Of a DNA stretch of 11,173 nucleotides, positions 1 through 6,726 are shown one piece after another. The notes under the pieces are model-generated. The model worked only from the letters and a program-made list of their open reading frames with translations. It ran no database searches and was not told the origin of the DNA. Each line of letters starts with the position of its first letter. The stretch's first letter is position 1. The DNA comes from an uncultured Oscillospiraceae bacterium (GTDB lineage: Bacteria > Bacillota > Clostridia > Oscillospirales > Oscillospiraceae): NCBI GenBank assembly GCA_904398675.1, contig CAJFPI010000073.1:1-11173 (forward strand), in the 5' to 3' direction. The position numbers and the translations under genes were made by a program.

Positions 1-345
1 AGCCCCGAGGAGTGCCTTCTGCGGGAGGTCCGGGAGGAGACCGGCCTGACCCTGACCGACTGGCGCTATCGCGGCGTCATCACCTTCGCCTCCAAGGGCT
101 GGGAGACGGAATACATGCATTTATTCACCGCCACCGGCTGGGAGGGGACTATGGCAGCGGACTGCAGCGAGGGCGTACTGGAATGGGTGCCGAAGGAAAG
201 GGTGGAATCCCTCCCCATCTGGGAGGGGGACAAGATCTTCTTCCGTCTGCTGGAGGACGGGCGTCCCTTCTTCTCCCTCAAGCTGTCCTACGAGGGGGAC
301 ACGCTAATATACGCCGCCCTGGACGGAAGGGAGATGGCCCTGTGA
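1..345 (+). CDS. Nudix hydrolase, 8-oxo-dGTP diphosphatase-like (5' truncated)
   Basis: Reading frame 1 is open from the first base of the window to a TGA at 343-345, so the gene begins upstream and only the last 114 codons are present. The first residues carry most of a Nudix box: REVREETGL at residues 8-16 of the fragment matches the REUxEExGU core. The first Glu of the box (seven residues before the REU Arg) lies one codon off the window edge. Further on, EWVPKERVESLPIWEGD and PFFSLKLSYEGD resemble the C-terminal part of clostridial 8-oxo-dGTP diphosphatases (MutT/YtkD group). Family knowledge: these enzymes hydrolyse nucleoside diphosphates linked to another group, often oxidised dNTPs, using Mg2+ held by the Nudix Glu residues. 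The exact substrate is an inference. The last four bases overlap the start of the DUF523 gene, so the two are probably co-translated. Confidence 0.85.
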   Translation, partial: SPEECLLREVREETGLTLTDWRYRGVITFASKGWETEYMHLFTATGWEGTMAADCSEGVLEWVPKERVESLPIWEGDKIFFRLLEDGRPFFSLKLSYEGDTLIYAALDGREMAL

Positions 346-782
346 GGGAGAAACTGCTCATCAGCGCCTGCCTTCTGGGGCGCAACTGCAAGTATAACGG
401 CGGCAACAACTATGCCCCGCTTACAGAGGCATTGAAGGCGCGCTACGAGCTGGTGCCGGTGTGTCCGGAGTGTCTTGGCGGCCTGCCCATCCCCCACGAG
501 CCCTCGGAGCGGGTGGGGGACCGGGTCCTCTCCAAAAGCGGCGCAGATGTGACCGCCGCCTTCCAGCGGGGGGCGGAGAAAACCCTGGCCCTGGCGCTGC
601 AGCACGGCGTGAAAAAAGCGGTGCTCAAGGAGCGCAGCCCCTCCTGCGGCTGCGGCAGCATCTACGACGGCACCTTCACCGGCACCGTCGTGTCCGGCAG
701 CGGCGTGGCGGCGGAGCTGCTCCTCGCCCACGGCGTCGAGATCTATGGAGAGAGCCGCATGGAGGAGCTCTTAAGGCCGTAG
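342..782 (+). CDS. DUF523 family protein, TudS-like (possible thiouracil/thiouridine desulfurase)
   Basis: This is a 146-residue protein starting at GTG 342-344, which overlaps the Nudix stop in a GTGA junction. A GGAAGGGAG ribosome site lies about 8 nt upstream (325-333). The protein matches DUF523 over its whole length: SACLLGRNCKYNG at residues 8-20, VPVCPECLGG at 38-47 and KERSPSCGCGSIYDG at 96-110. Cys10, Cys41 and Cys102 sit at the three conserved cysteine positions. Some members of this family (TudS) have been reported as [4Fe-4S]-dependent enzymes that remove sulfur from 2-thiouracil or thiouridine, and the three cysteines fit such a cluster. Function in this organism is inferred from family only. 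The overlap with a Nudix gene suggests a shared housekeeping role in nucleotide salvage or clean-up. An in-frame open stretch continues upstream to 12, but it lies inside the Nudix gene and lacks the family match. Confidence 0.88.
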   Translation: MREKLLISACLLGRNCKYNGGNNYAPLTEALKARYELVPVCPECLGGLPIPHEPSERVGDRVLSKSGADVTAAFQRGAEKTLALALQHGVKKAVLKERSPSCGCGSIYDGTFTGTVVSGSGVAAELLLAHGVEIYGESRMEELLRP

Positions 783-804
783 CCATTGCCATATATCCAT
801 ATAT

Positions 805-849
805 AACAGAGCTGGGGCCCCAGGCAGTGCCTGGGGCCCCAGCTCTGTT
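805..849. terminator. Long perfect palindrome, bidirectional terminator between convergent genes
   Basis: The arms are 22 bp and perfectly complementary (805-826 with 828-849) around a single central G. They contain AGCTGGGGCCCCAGGCA and its complement. In RNA the closing loop would be a few bases around GGCAGTGCC. The hairpin lies 22 nt after the DUF523 stop and about 120 nt beyond the stop of the minus-strand SLH gene, so it can end transcripts from both sides. The U-tract is weak: the + strand has only TGTTT, and on the - strand the arm is followed by ATATATGG. Termination is inferred from position and stem strength. Confidence 0.75.
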
Positions 850-876
850 TGCTGACAGGGCCGATGCTATTCCGCC

Positions 877-914
877 GGCTGTTGCTGCCGTGCAAGTGCA
901 CAGCAGCAACAGCC
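877..914. repeat. Second stem-loop in the convergent gap, probable terminator for the SLH operon
   Basis: The arms GGCTGTTGCTGC (877-888) and GCAGCAACAGCC (903-914) are perfect complements. The interior GTGCA (890-894) and TGCAC (897-901) extend the stem past one mismatch to an AG loop. The structure lies 55 nt past the stop codon of the minus-strand SLH gene. Neither side has a clear T-run, although TTCCTTTT follows on the + strand at 924-931. It is likely to act together with the stronger palindrome next to it. Confidence 0.6.
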
Positions 915-969
915 ATGTGCCGGTTCCTTTTGCCCGCAATCGCGGTGCGCCTGCATCGCATGAGGTCTC

Positions 970-2826
970 TTACCGGGCCGTGGCCACGATCACCCGGACC
1001 AGGCCGCCGGCGCTGTAGCCCAGATCGTCGTAGTAGGCCGTCACGCTGTACTGCTCCAGGTCGCTGATGGAGGCGATGTTCACCAGCGAGTAAGTGCTGC
1101 CGTTTCGCAGATAGACCTGGACGTCCTCGGCCACCTTCCAGGTACCGCTGCTGCTCTGGGCGGTGGAGGAGGTGAGACGGGTCACCGTCATCCGCTCCAG
1201 ATTCCGGATGCCCTGCAGCTGTCCCTCGTCGTCGTAGAGGAACCGGGCGCCGCCGGTGGTGACGTTGTAGACAGTGCTGCCCATGATGGTGCCGCTCTGG
1301 CCGTTCTGGATATAGCCGTACTGGCCCGACACGGTCATGCCGCTGACCAGCTCCTCCACCCGTGTGAGCACGCCGTAGGTCTGCACGTCGCCGGTGGCGT
1401 CGTCCAGGATCATGTGGGTGATGTTGCCGCCGCTGTCCGTGGTGTACCAGCGCACGTCGCTGCTCTTCAGGGTGCAGCCCGCCAGGCGGGAGGGATAGAT
1501 CCGCCGATAGCCGCCGTACTCGTCCGTATCCAGGATCTGGACGTTTTCAGCGAAGGTGTAGTCGCCGATCTTTGTGCCGTCGGTGCTGACCTTACCGCTG
1601 AGGCTGCGGCTGGAGAGGCTCCGGACGCCGGACTGGCTGCCGGCATAGCTGATGGAGACCATAGCGCCGTTGCGGTAGGTCCCCGCCGTCTCGTACTCCC
1701 GCACCACGCCGTCGGTGCAGGCCACGCGGACAACAGAGGAGGTCTGTACCGCGCCGCTCTCATCCGTATAGCTCTTCTGCGTGCTGCCCACCACAACGCC
1801 GTAGGTGATCTCGTCGTTTTCCGCCGCGGCGATCACGTCCGCCACCGTGCCGTCCATACCCAGCAGCAGCGTCACCTGGTCGCCCAGGGAGAATCCTCCC
1901 ATGGCCGAGAGCTTATAGGCCGCCGACGCGGTGGACACCTCGTAGCTCACACCGGCCACCGTCACCAAGGAGGGGGACATGGTGCTGGGCGAGGCGGCGG
2001 TATAGGTGCCGGTCACACGGTTGCTGTAGGCATAAACGGTTCGCAGGTTCTCATTGTAGTAGTAGATGTCGTAGGTATCGACATCCGAGAGGGAGGCCGC
2101 CGTGCCGTTGAGGTACACGGTAATGTTCCCGCCGGAGAAGGGCAGCTGCAGCGCCTCGCCGGGATTCCTCGTATAGGGGCCGCTGAGATCGTTTTCCACG
2201 ATGCCTGCGTAGTTCAGCTCCCCGCCGGCGGTGAGGGTGTAGCCAAGGGTGGTGGCATACACGCTGCCGCTTTTGGTCTGGGCCGTCATCAGGTTATAGA
2301 ACATGTACATGGCGTCGCTGCGGCTGACGGTCTGCCCCCTGGAGACACTGATGCCGTCCCCCAGCCCCAGGGCGCGGAACTTGGAGAGCTGGGCGTTGGG
2401 GTAGGTGCCCGCCAGATCGCTGTCCTCATACCCCAGAAGGCGCAGCAGCGCTGCTGCGGCCTCCTCGGTGGTGATGGTCTTCTCCGGGCGGAAGGTACCG
2501 TCGCTGTACCCCTGGAACCACCCCTGCTCCACCGCCACACGGATATACTCTGCCGCCCAATGGCTGGCCCGGACGTCGCTGAAGAGGGACATGCCCCCCT
2601 CCTCGTCCACCGTGTCCTTGTAGACCGAGGCCGCCACCATCATCTTGCAAAACTGGGCCCGGGTCACGTTGGCGCTCAAATTCATGCTGCCGTTCTCGTC
2701 CCCCACCATGATGCCCAGGGCCTGAACGGTTGCCTGGATGGTGGCGCTGTCCGCGGCTGACGCCGGGGCTGCCGCCAGTCCCAGCACCAGGCACACAGTC
2801 AGGATCCATGCGCCGATCCGTTTCAT
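970..2826 (-). CDS. Exported SLH-domain protein
   Basis: This is a 618-residue protein. It starts with a signal peptide: MKR, then a hydrophobic stretch at about residues 5-20, then APASA/AD with likely cleavage after Ala24. Three SLH-like segments follow. The first is at about 28-78 (VQALGIMVGDENGSMNLSAN, VTRAQFCKMM). The second, clearest, is at about 81-134 (LFSDVRASHWAAEYIRVAVE, GYSDGTFRPEKTITTEEAAA). The third, degenerate, is at about 142-182 (ALGLGDGISVSRGQTVSRSDA). The remaining 430 residues are rich in Ser, Thr, Gly, Val and Tyr, look beta-rich, and match no family I recognise. SLH repeats usually anchor proteins to secondary cell-wall polymers, so this protein should sit on the outside of the wall. 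The start ATG has a strong AGGAGG site that abuts the stop of the permease gene. The gap is 15 nt, so it is the last gene of the exporter operon. It could be a structural wall protein, a partner of the exporter, or its cargo; the sequence does not decide. Confidence 0.9.
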   Translation of the reverse strand: MKRIGAWILTVCLVLGLAAAPASAADSATIQATVQALGIMVGDENGSMNLSANVTRAQFCKMMVAASVYKDTVDEEGGMSLFSDVRASHWAAEYIRVAVEQGWFQGYSDGTFRPEKTITTEEAAAALLRLLGYEDSDLAGTYPNAQLSKFRALGLGDGISVSRGQTVSRSDAMYMFYNLMTAQTKSGSVYATTLGYTLTAGGELNYAGIVENDLSGPYTRNPGEALQLPFSGGNITVYLNGTAASLSDVDTYDIYYYNENLRTVYAYSNRVTGTYTAASPSTMSPSLVTVAGVSYEVSTASAAYKLSAMGGFSLGDQVTLLLGMDGTVADVIAAAENDEITYGVVVGSTQKSYTDESGAVQTSSVVRVACTDGVVREYETAGTYRNGAMVSISYAGSQSGVRSLSSRSLSGKVSTDGTKIGDYTFAENVQILDTDEYGGYRRIYPSRLAGCTLKSSDVRWYTTDSGGNITHMILDDATGDVQTYGVLTRVEELVSGMTVSGQYGYIQNGQSGTIMGSTVYNVTTGGARFLYDDEGQLQGIRNLERMTVTRLTSSTAQSSSGTWKVAEDVQVYLRNGSTYSLVNIASISDLEQYSVTAYYDDLGYSAGGLVRVIVATAR

Positions 2827-2841
2827 GTTTCTCTTCCTCCT

Positions 2842-4035
2842 TTATTCAAAGCGCAGTGCGTCGATTGGGTTGAGCTGTGCCGCCTTCTTGGCGGGGAGAT
2901 AGCCGAAGAGCACGCCGATGGCGCCCGAGACGCCGAAGGCCATGGCAATAGACCCCGCCGACGGCGTCACCGCCATATTGGTCTGCATCAGCGTAACAAT
3001 AAGCATCGTGGCCAGGGAAGAGAGGCCGTAGCCCACGGCAATGCCGATGATGCCGCCAATGGCGCTGGTGGTGGCCGCCTCCATGACAAACTGGATCAGA
3101 ATCGTCCGCTCCTTGGCGCCCAGCGCCTTCCGAATGCCGATCTCCTTGGTCCGCTCCGTTACCGACACCAGCATGATGTTCATAATGCCGATCCCGCCCA
3201 CCACCAGGGAGATGGCGGCAATGGCCGCCAGGATGGTGATCATCACATTGACCATGTCGGTCATGATATCCAGGATTTCCGTCATGCTCATAACGTAGAA
3301 TGCGCTGTCAGAGCCGTAGATCTCCGTGAGGGCGTCCTCCAGAACTGTCCGCCCCTGGGTGGCATACGCCTCGTCCGTCAGCGTCACCAGATAGCTGGAG
3401 ATGTTTCCGCCGGAAAAACGGGCGGCAGTGGAGTAGGGCAGGAAAATGCTGTCGTCGGTGGTCCGCTCCTCCAGCGTGTCGCTCTCCTGGGCCATTACCC
3501 CCACGATCTTATAGGAATGGTCCCCGACCTTAATGGTATTCCCCACAGCCGCGCCATTATAATAGGTCTGATTGATATATTCCCCCACCACACAGACATT
3601 CAGTCGTTTTTCCATATCAATATACTGGAGGCCCCGCCCCTGGGAAATGGCGTACTCCATCATGTTGAAGTAATCCTCGCTGACGCCGGTGACAGAGGTA
3701 TAGTCAGAAGTCTCCGTCCCGATCTTCACCGTTCCCTGCACGGAGACTGTGGGGGAGACCTGGCTGAGATACTGGCTGTTTTCCGCTACGATCTCGTACA
3801 TCTCCTCCTCATCCACCGCCCGGTTGGACCCCCGGCCATAGAGGCTGACGGTGAGGGTGTTGGTTCCCATGGACTGGAACATGTCCAGCATATAGTTCTG
3901 CATGCCGTTGCCAAGGCCCACGATCACCATCACCGAGGCGATGCCGATAATGATGCCCAGCATGGTGAGAAAGGTCCGCATTTTGCTGGAGAGAATGTTG
4001 CGGATGGCCATGGTAAAGGATTCTGACAGTTTCAC
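2842..4035 (-). CDS. ABC transporter permease, MacB/YknZ (FtsX) type
   Basis: This is a 397-residue protein with the MacB_PCD plus FtsX layout. A first membrane helix at about residues 21-43 (TFLTMLGIIIGIASVMVIVG) is followed by an extracellular domain at about 45-260. Three more helices lie near 264-290, 322-350 and 361-382. The FtsX hallmark VSVTERTKEIGIRKALGAK is at 290-308, and the protein ends with the common PAKKAAQLNPIDALRFE. Members of this family have four helices per subunit and work by mechanotransmission: ATP hydrolysis in the partner ATPase moves the extracellular domain rather than passing substrate through a membrane channel. The start is GTG at 4033-4035, directly after the TAG of the ATPase gene. 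Its AGGAGGT site (4046-4052) lies inside the ATPase's last codons, 10 nt away, so translation is probably coupled. The ATPase is a separate protein here, as in Gram-positive YknYZ, unlike the fused proteobacterial MacB. Confidence 0.93.
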   Translation of the reverse strand: MKLSESFTMAIRNILSSKMRTFLTMLGIIIGIASVMVIVGLGNGMQNYMLDMFQSMGTNTLTVSLYGRGSNRAVDEEEMYEIVAENSQYLSQVSPTVSVQGTVKIGTETSDYTSVTGVSEDYFNMMEYAISQGRGLQYIDMEKRLNVCVVGEYINQTYYNGAAVGNTIKVGDHSYKIVGVMAQESDTLEERTTDDSIFLPYSTAARFSGGNISSYLVTLTDEAYATQGRTVLEDALTEIYGSDSAFYVMSMTEILDIMTDMVNVMITILAAIAAISLVVGGIGIMNIMLVSVTERTKEIGIRKALGAKERTILIQFVMEAATTSAIGGIIGIAVGYGLSSLATMLIVTLMQTNMAVTPSAGSIAMAFGVSGAIGVLFGYLPAKKAAQLNPIDALRFE

Positions 4036-4761
4036 CTACACGGCCACCTCCTCATGGGTCACCAGGGCGCCCTTGCCCTGGGCGGGGCCGTCGTAAACCA
4101 CCTTTCCGTCCTCCAGGCGGATGATCCGGGGCGCAGTAATGGCGATGGAGTTGTCATGGGTAATGAGCACCACCGTGCGCCCCTCCCGGTGGAGCTGCTG
4201 CAGCATGCCCAGCACGTCCCGGCTGGTCTTGCTGTCCAGAGCGCCGGTGGGCTCGTCGGCCAGGATCACTGCCGGATCCCCCGCCAGCGCCCGGGCGATG
4301 GACACCCGCTGCTGCTGGCCGCCGGAGAGCTGATTGGGCCGGTGCTTTTTCTTGTCCGCCAGCCCCACCTTCTCCAGCACCGCCTCCGCCCGCTGGCGGC
4401 GCTCGGCCCTGGAGACCCCGGCATACATCAGCGGCACCTCCACATTTTCCATTACCGAGAGCTTTGGCAGCAGGTTATACTGCTGGAAAATAAACCCCAG
4501 GAGCTTGTTGCGGGTGTCTGCCAGCTCATTTTTATTCATCTGCCCCACATCCCTGCCCTGGAGCAGGTATCTGCCGGAGGTCGGAACGTCCAGACAGCCG
4601 ATAATGTTCATGCAGGTGGACTTGCCGGAGCCGGACTTGCCCACAATGGCCACGAACTCCCCCTGCTGGATGGAGAAAGAGATCTCGTCCGCTGCGCGGA
4701 CCGTCTCGTCGCCCATCTGATAAAACTTGCAGACATGGTCAAATACGATCAACGGATCCAT
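4036..4761 (-). CDS. ABC transporter ATPase, MacB/LolD/YknY type
   Basis: This is a 241-residue nucleotide-binding subunit with every expected motif intact. Walker A GKSGSGKST is at residues 41-49, the Q-loop FIFQQYNLL has Gln93, the signature LSGGQQQR is at 145-152, Walker B VILADE ends at catalytic Glu170, the D-loop GALD is at 173-176, and the switch His is His202 (LITHD). Sequence style (MNIIGCLDVPTSG, SVMENVEVPLMYAGV, ADEPTGALDSKTS) places it in the MacB/LolD/YknY group, whose members power FtsX-type permeases. It should sit on the cytoplasmic face and drive the permease encoded immediately after it. The start ATG lies 9 nt after the adaptor stop, with a modest GAGGCGG ribosome site in the gap. 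The C-terminal 20 residues after the nucleotide-binding fold are short and carry no added domain. Confidence 0.96.
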   Translation of the reverse strand: MDPLIVFDHVCKFYQMGDETVRAADEISFSIQQGEFVAIVGKSGSGKSTCMNIIGCLDVPTSGRYLLQGRDVGQMNKNELADTRNKLLGFIFQQYNLLPKLSVMENVEVPLMYAGVSRAERRQRAEAVLEKVGLADKKKHRPNQLSGGQQQRVSIARALAGDPAVILADEPTGALDSKTSRDVLGMLQQLHREGRTVVLITHDNSIAITAPRIIRLEDGKVVYDGPAQGKGALVTHEEVAV

Positions 4762-4770
4762 TTCGCCGCC

Positions 4771-6393
4771 TCACATTTCCGGCCCCGTCATGACCACGGT
4801 GCCATCCATTACGACGCCTCCGCCGCCCATGCCGCCCATGCCGCCGCCCATCATCATGTCATAGAAACTGTCGGTGGGCGCGGCAGGCTGGTAGGTGATC
4901 TGATCCCCCTCGGAGAGCCCCGAGAGCACCTCTACATAGTCCCCGTCGCTCTCGCCGATGGTGATTTCCCGCCAGCCATACCCCTCGGGGATGGTCTCGT
5001 CGCCGCCGTTGTCCTCGCCGTACACCAGCACACGGTTGCCCCGGGATACCGCGCCTGCCGGGATCCGCAGCACATCCGTAACGCTGGCGGTGGTGATGGT
5101 GCAGTCCACATTCATGCCCGGCAGAAGGTCGCCGGTGTCGTCGATGCGGACCGTCACCGGGTAGGTGGTGGTGCCGCCGGTGGTGGTGCCCATGATGCTG
5201 ATGTTGGTCACTGTACCGGCAAAGGTCTCCCCCTCCACTGCATCGGCAGTGATGGATACCTCCTGCCCCACCTGGAGCTTGCTGATATCCAGCTCGTCTA
5301 TGTAGAGCGTAACGGACAGGTAGCTGAGGTCGTAGATGGTGCACAGCGTCTTACCGGCCTCCAGGGTGTCCCCGGCCTTATAGGCCTTGTCCACAACAGT
5401 GCCGCTGATGGGGGAGGTAATGGTGTATTCCTCCAGCGTATCGTTTTGATTCTCCAGGGCGATCTCCGCATCCCGCAGGGTGCGGTAGGCGCTGTCCACC
5501 TGATCGGTCACAGTGTCGCTGTCAATGTGAAGAAGAGCCTGGTCCCGGCTGACACGGCTGCCCTCGCTGACATAAAACCCCGTCACAGTGCCGGAGGCGG
5601 GCGCGGTAATGGTAGCCGAGCCCTTGGCCTGCAGCGTGCCGCTGCCGGCGCAGGAGAGCTCCCCCACCTGGGCGGTGGCGGTGGTGCCGTCGGTAATGGC
5701 ACCGGGGTTCTGAAGCTCGATGGTGACAGTCCGCACAATGCGGTTGCCGGTGAGCACCTGGTTGGCTCCGCTGACAGCCGTCACCGTGCCGGAGAGTGTC
5801 TCAAAGGTGCTGCCCAGCGTCACCGAGGCAGCCTGGCCCACCGAGATCTGCTGGGCATCCTCCGCCAAAAAGGGGATCTCCAGTTTCATGGTGTTTTGAT
5901 CGCGCACCCGGGCAAGCTCCTGGCCGGCGGTCACGTCGTCGCCCGTCTCCACCAGCAGCTCCTCCACTGTGCCGGAAACGGTGGATTTCACATCCAGATC
6001 CGCCTGGCTCTCCAGCGCCCGCTCATAGCTGCGCTGGGCCTGGCTCAGCGTCAGCTCCGCCCGCTCCAGGCTGGAGGCCGCGTCGGAGCTGTCCACCTCA
6101 TACAGCATCTGGTCCTTCTCCACCGTGTCCCCCTCCTCAAAATTCGCCGAGAGGATCTCCCCGCTGGTAAGGGTTGTCACAGTGTAGGAATCCGCGGGCT
6201 CCAGCGTGCCGCTGCCGGAGAGGGTGCTCACAATATCCCCCCGGTCCACCTGGGCAGTCAGATAGCTGTTGGCCGCCGCCCCGTCCTGTCCGCCGCCGGC
6301 AAAACAAGCGCGCCAGACAAAAATGCCCAGCGCCACCACAATCAGCATGGCAATGATCCGTTTCACCTTGATTTTTTTCAATGTCTCTGCCAT
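4771..6393 (-). CDS. Membrane-fusion adaptor of an ABC exporter with two lipoyl/hairpin modules
   Basis: This is a 540-residue HlyD/MacA/YknX-type adaptor with one N-terminal membrane anchor (about residues 12-28, basic residues before it), so most of it lies outside the membrane. The interior seems duplicated. Module 1 has a lipoyl half at about 76-100 (LTSGEILSANFEEGDTVEKD), a short coiled coil at about 102-131, a second half at about 134-164 (KSTVSGTVEELLVETGDDVT) and a beta-barrel-like part at 170-245. Module 2 repeats this at about 261-291 (TAPASGTVTGFYVSEGSRVS), 294-325, 326-355 (TSPISGTVVDKAYKAGDTLE) and 357-433. A membrane-proximal-like domain follows (LRIPAGAVSRGNRVLVYG, 442-459). 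The tail at 513-540 is rich in Met and Gly. The usual MacA/YknX length is about 370-400 residues, so this one is long. It is the first gene of the operon. The likely ribosome site is GGGGAGG (6406-6412), with AGGA closer at 6399-6402. The exported substrate is not evident. Confidence 0.9.
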   Translation of the reverse strand: MAETLKKIKVKRIIAMLIVVALGIFVWRACFAGGGQDGAAANSYLTAQVDRGDIVSTLSGSGTLEPADSYTVTTLTSGEILSANFEEGDTVEKDQMLYEVDSSDAASSLERAELTLSQAQRSYERALESQADLDVKSTVSGTVEELLVETGDDVTAGQELARVRDQNTMKLEIPFLAEDAQQISVGQAASVTLGSTFETLSGTVTAVSGANQVLTGNRIVRTVTIELQNPGAITDGTTATAQVGELSCAGSGTLQAKGSATITAPASGTVTGFYVSEGSRVSRDQALLHIDSDTVTDQVDSAYRTLRDAEIALENQNDTLEEYTITSPISGTVVDKAYKAGDTLEAGKTLCTIYDLSYLSVTLYIDELDISKLQVGQEVSITADAVEGETFAGTVTNISIMGTTTGGTTTYPVTVRIDDTGDLLPGMNVDCTITTASVTDVLRIPAGAVSRGNRVLVYGEDNGGDETIPEGYGWREITIGESDGDYVEVLSGLSEGDQITYQPAAPTDSFYDMMMGGGMGGMGGGGVVMDGTVVMTGPEM

Positions 6394-6433
6394 GAGAATC
6401 CTATGCCTCCCCTTCTCTGCCGACCAAGCGGCA

Positions 6434-6451
6434 GGGGGAGTCCCCTCCCCC
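6434..6451 (-). other. Short GC hairpin in the leader of the exporter operon
   Basis: GGGGGAG (6434-6440) and CTCCCCC (6445-6451) form a 7-bp stem with loop TCCC. It lies about 40 nt upstream of the adaptor start codon, within the transcribed leader of either promoter proposed below. There is no U-tract, so it is not a convincing terminator. It may affect RNA stability or translation, but no function is shown. Confidence 0.4.
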
Positions 6452-6473
6452 CTGATATGCGAAAGTCACTTCT

Positions 6474-6505
6474 ATTATAGAAATGTAATTTAACTGAAAT
6501 GTGAA
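6474..6505 (-). promoter_or_regulatory. Possible proximal promoter of the exporter operon
   Basis: On the minus strand a perfect TATAAT -10 occurs at 6474-6479, about 80 nt before the adaptor start. No good -35 is at the ideal distance: TTCACA lies at 6500-6505 with a 20-nt spacer, and ACATTT at 6497-6502 with 17. The weak -35 suggests an activated promoter or a chance AT-rich match. Two GAAATGT copies (+ strand 6480-6486 and 6496-6502) flank the spacer. Confidence 0.35.
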
Positions 6506-6610
6506 GATTCTGCAATGGAATTATGAACAAATTTGAAACAATTCTCCATTCCATTCAGTTTTCCGCCGCATTGGAAACGCCGGGGAAGGGCCGTTGCCCC
6601 TCCGTCGCCT

Positions 6611-6637
6611 TATATGATATCAAAATAATATCATATA
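6611..6637. promoter_or_regulatory. Palindromic operator overlapping a promoter -10
   Basis: TATATGATAT (6611-6620) and ATATCATATA (6628-6637) are perfect 10-bp inverted arms separated by 7 nt, giving a 27-bp dyad. The span covers the -10 (6625-6630) of the minus-strand promoter described separately, plus its expected start site near 6618. A dimeric repressor bound here would block RNA polymerase. The spacing and size fit operators of the GntR, MarR or TetR type, but which family binds is unknown and no regulator gene lies in this window. Confidence 0.6.
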
Positions 6638-6653
6638 GATTCTCACCTGTCAA
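6625..6653 (-). promoter_or_regulatory. Sigma-A promoter for the exporter operon
   Basis: On the minus strand, a perfect -35 TTGACA (6648-6653), a 17-nt spacer and -10 TATTAT (6625-6630) form a near-consensus promoter. The three bases before the -10 are TGA, giving an extended TGn -10. The start site should be near 6618. The only minus-strand gene downstream is the adaptor, leaving a leader of about 225 nt. This is the best candidate for the main promoter of the exporter operon. Confidence 0.65.
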
Positions 6654-6698
6654 TAATTTCCGCAATGCTGCACACCGGCGCAGGGCAGATAACCGAAC

Positions 6699-6726
6699 AG
6701 GAGCCGGCCCTGTCGGGCCGGCTCCT
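6699..6726. repeat. 28-bp stem-loop repeat, copy 1
   Basis: AGGAGCCGGCCC (6699-6710), loop TGTC, then GGGCCGGCTCCT (6715-6726) form a perfect 12-bp stem. An identical copy lies at 6949-6976, exactly 250 bp away and in the same orientation judged by the loop. Sequence identity stops at the ends of the stem on both sides. There is no T-run after it on either strand. Confidence 0.8.

Noticed and set aside
1414..2760. 448-codon open frame on the + strand antisense to the SLH gene.
   Set aside because: Same reason: low-complexity product, no motif, no ribosome site, opposite a gene with signal peptide and SLH domains.
4054..6480. 808-codon open frame on the + strand, antisense to the adaptor and ATPase genes.
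   Set aside because: It mirrors two well-supported minus-strand genes; such frames arise by chance in GC-rich coding sequence. The product is His/Gly/Ala-rich with no recognisable domain and no ribosome site.
6378..6554. 58-codon minus-strand frame upstream of and overlapping the adaptor start (MEWRIVSNLF...).
   Set aside because: It has no good ribosome site or recognisable motif, and it runs through the proposed proximal promoter and the GC hairpin, so it looks like chance.
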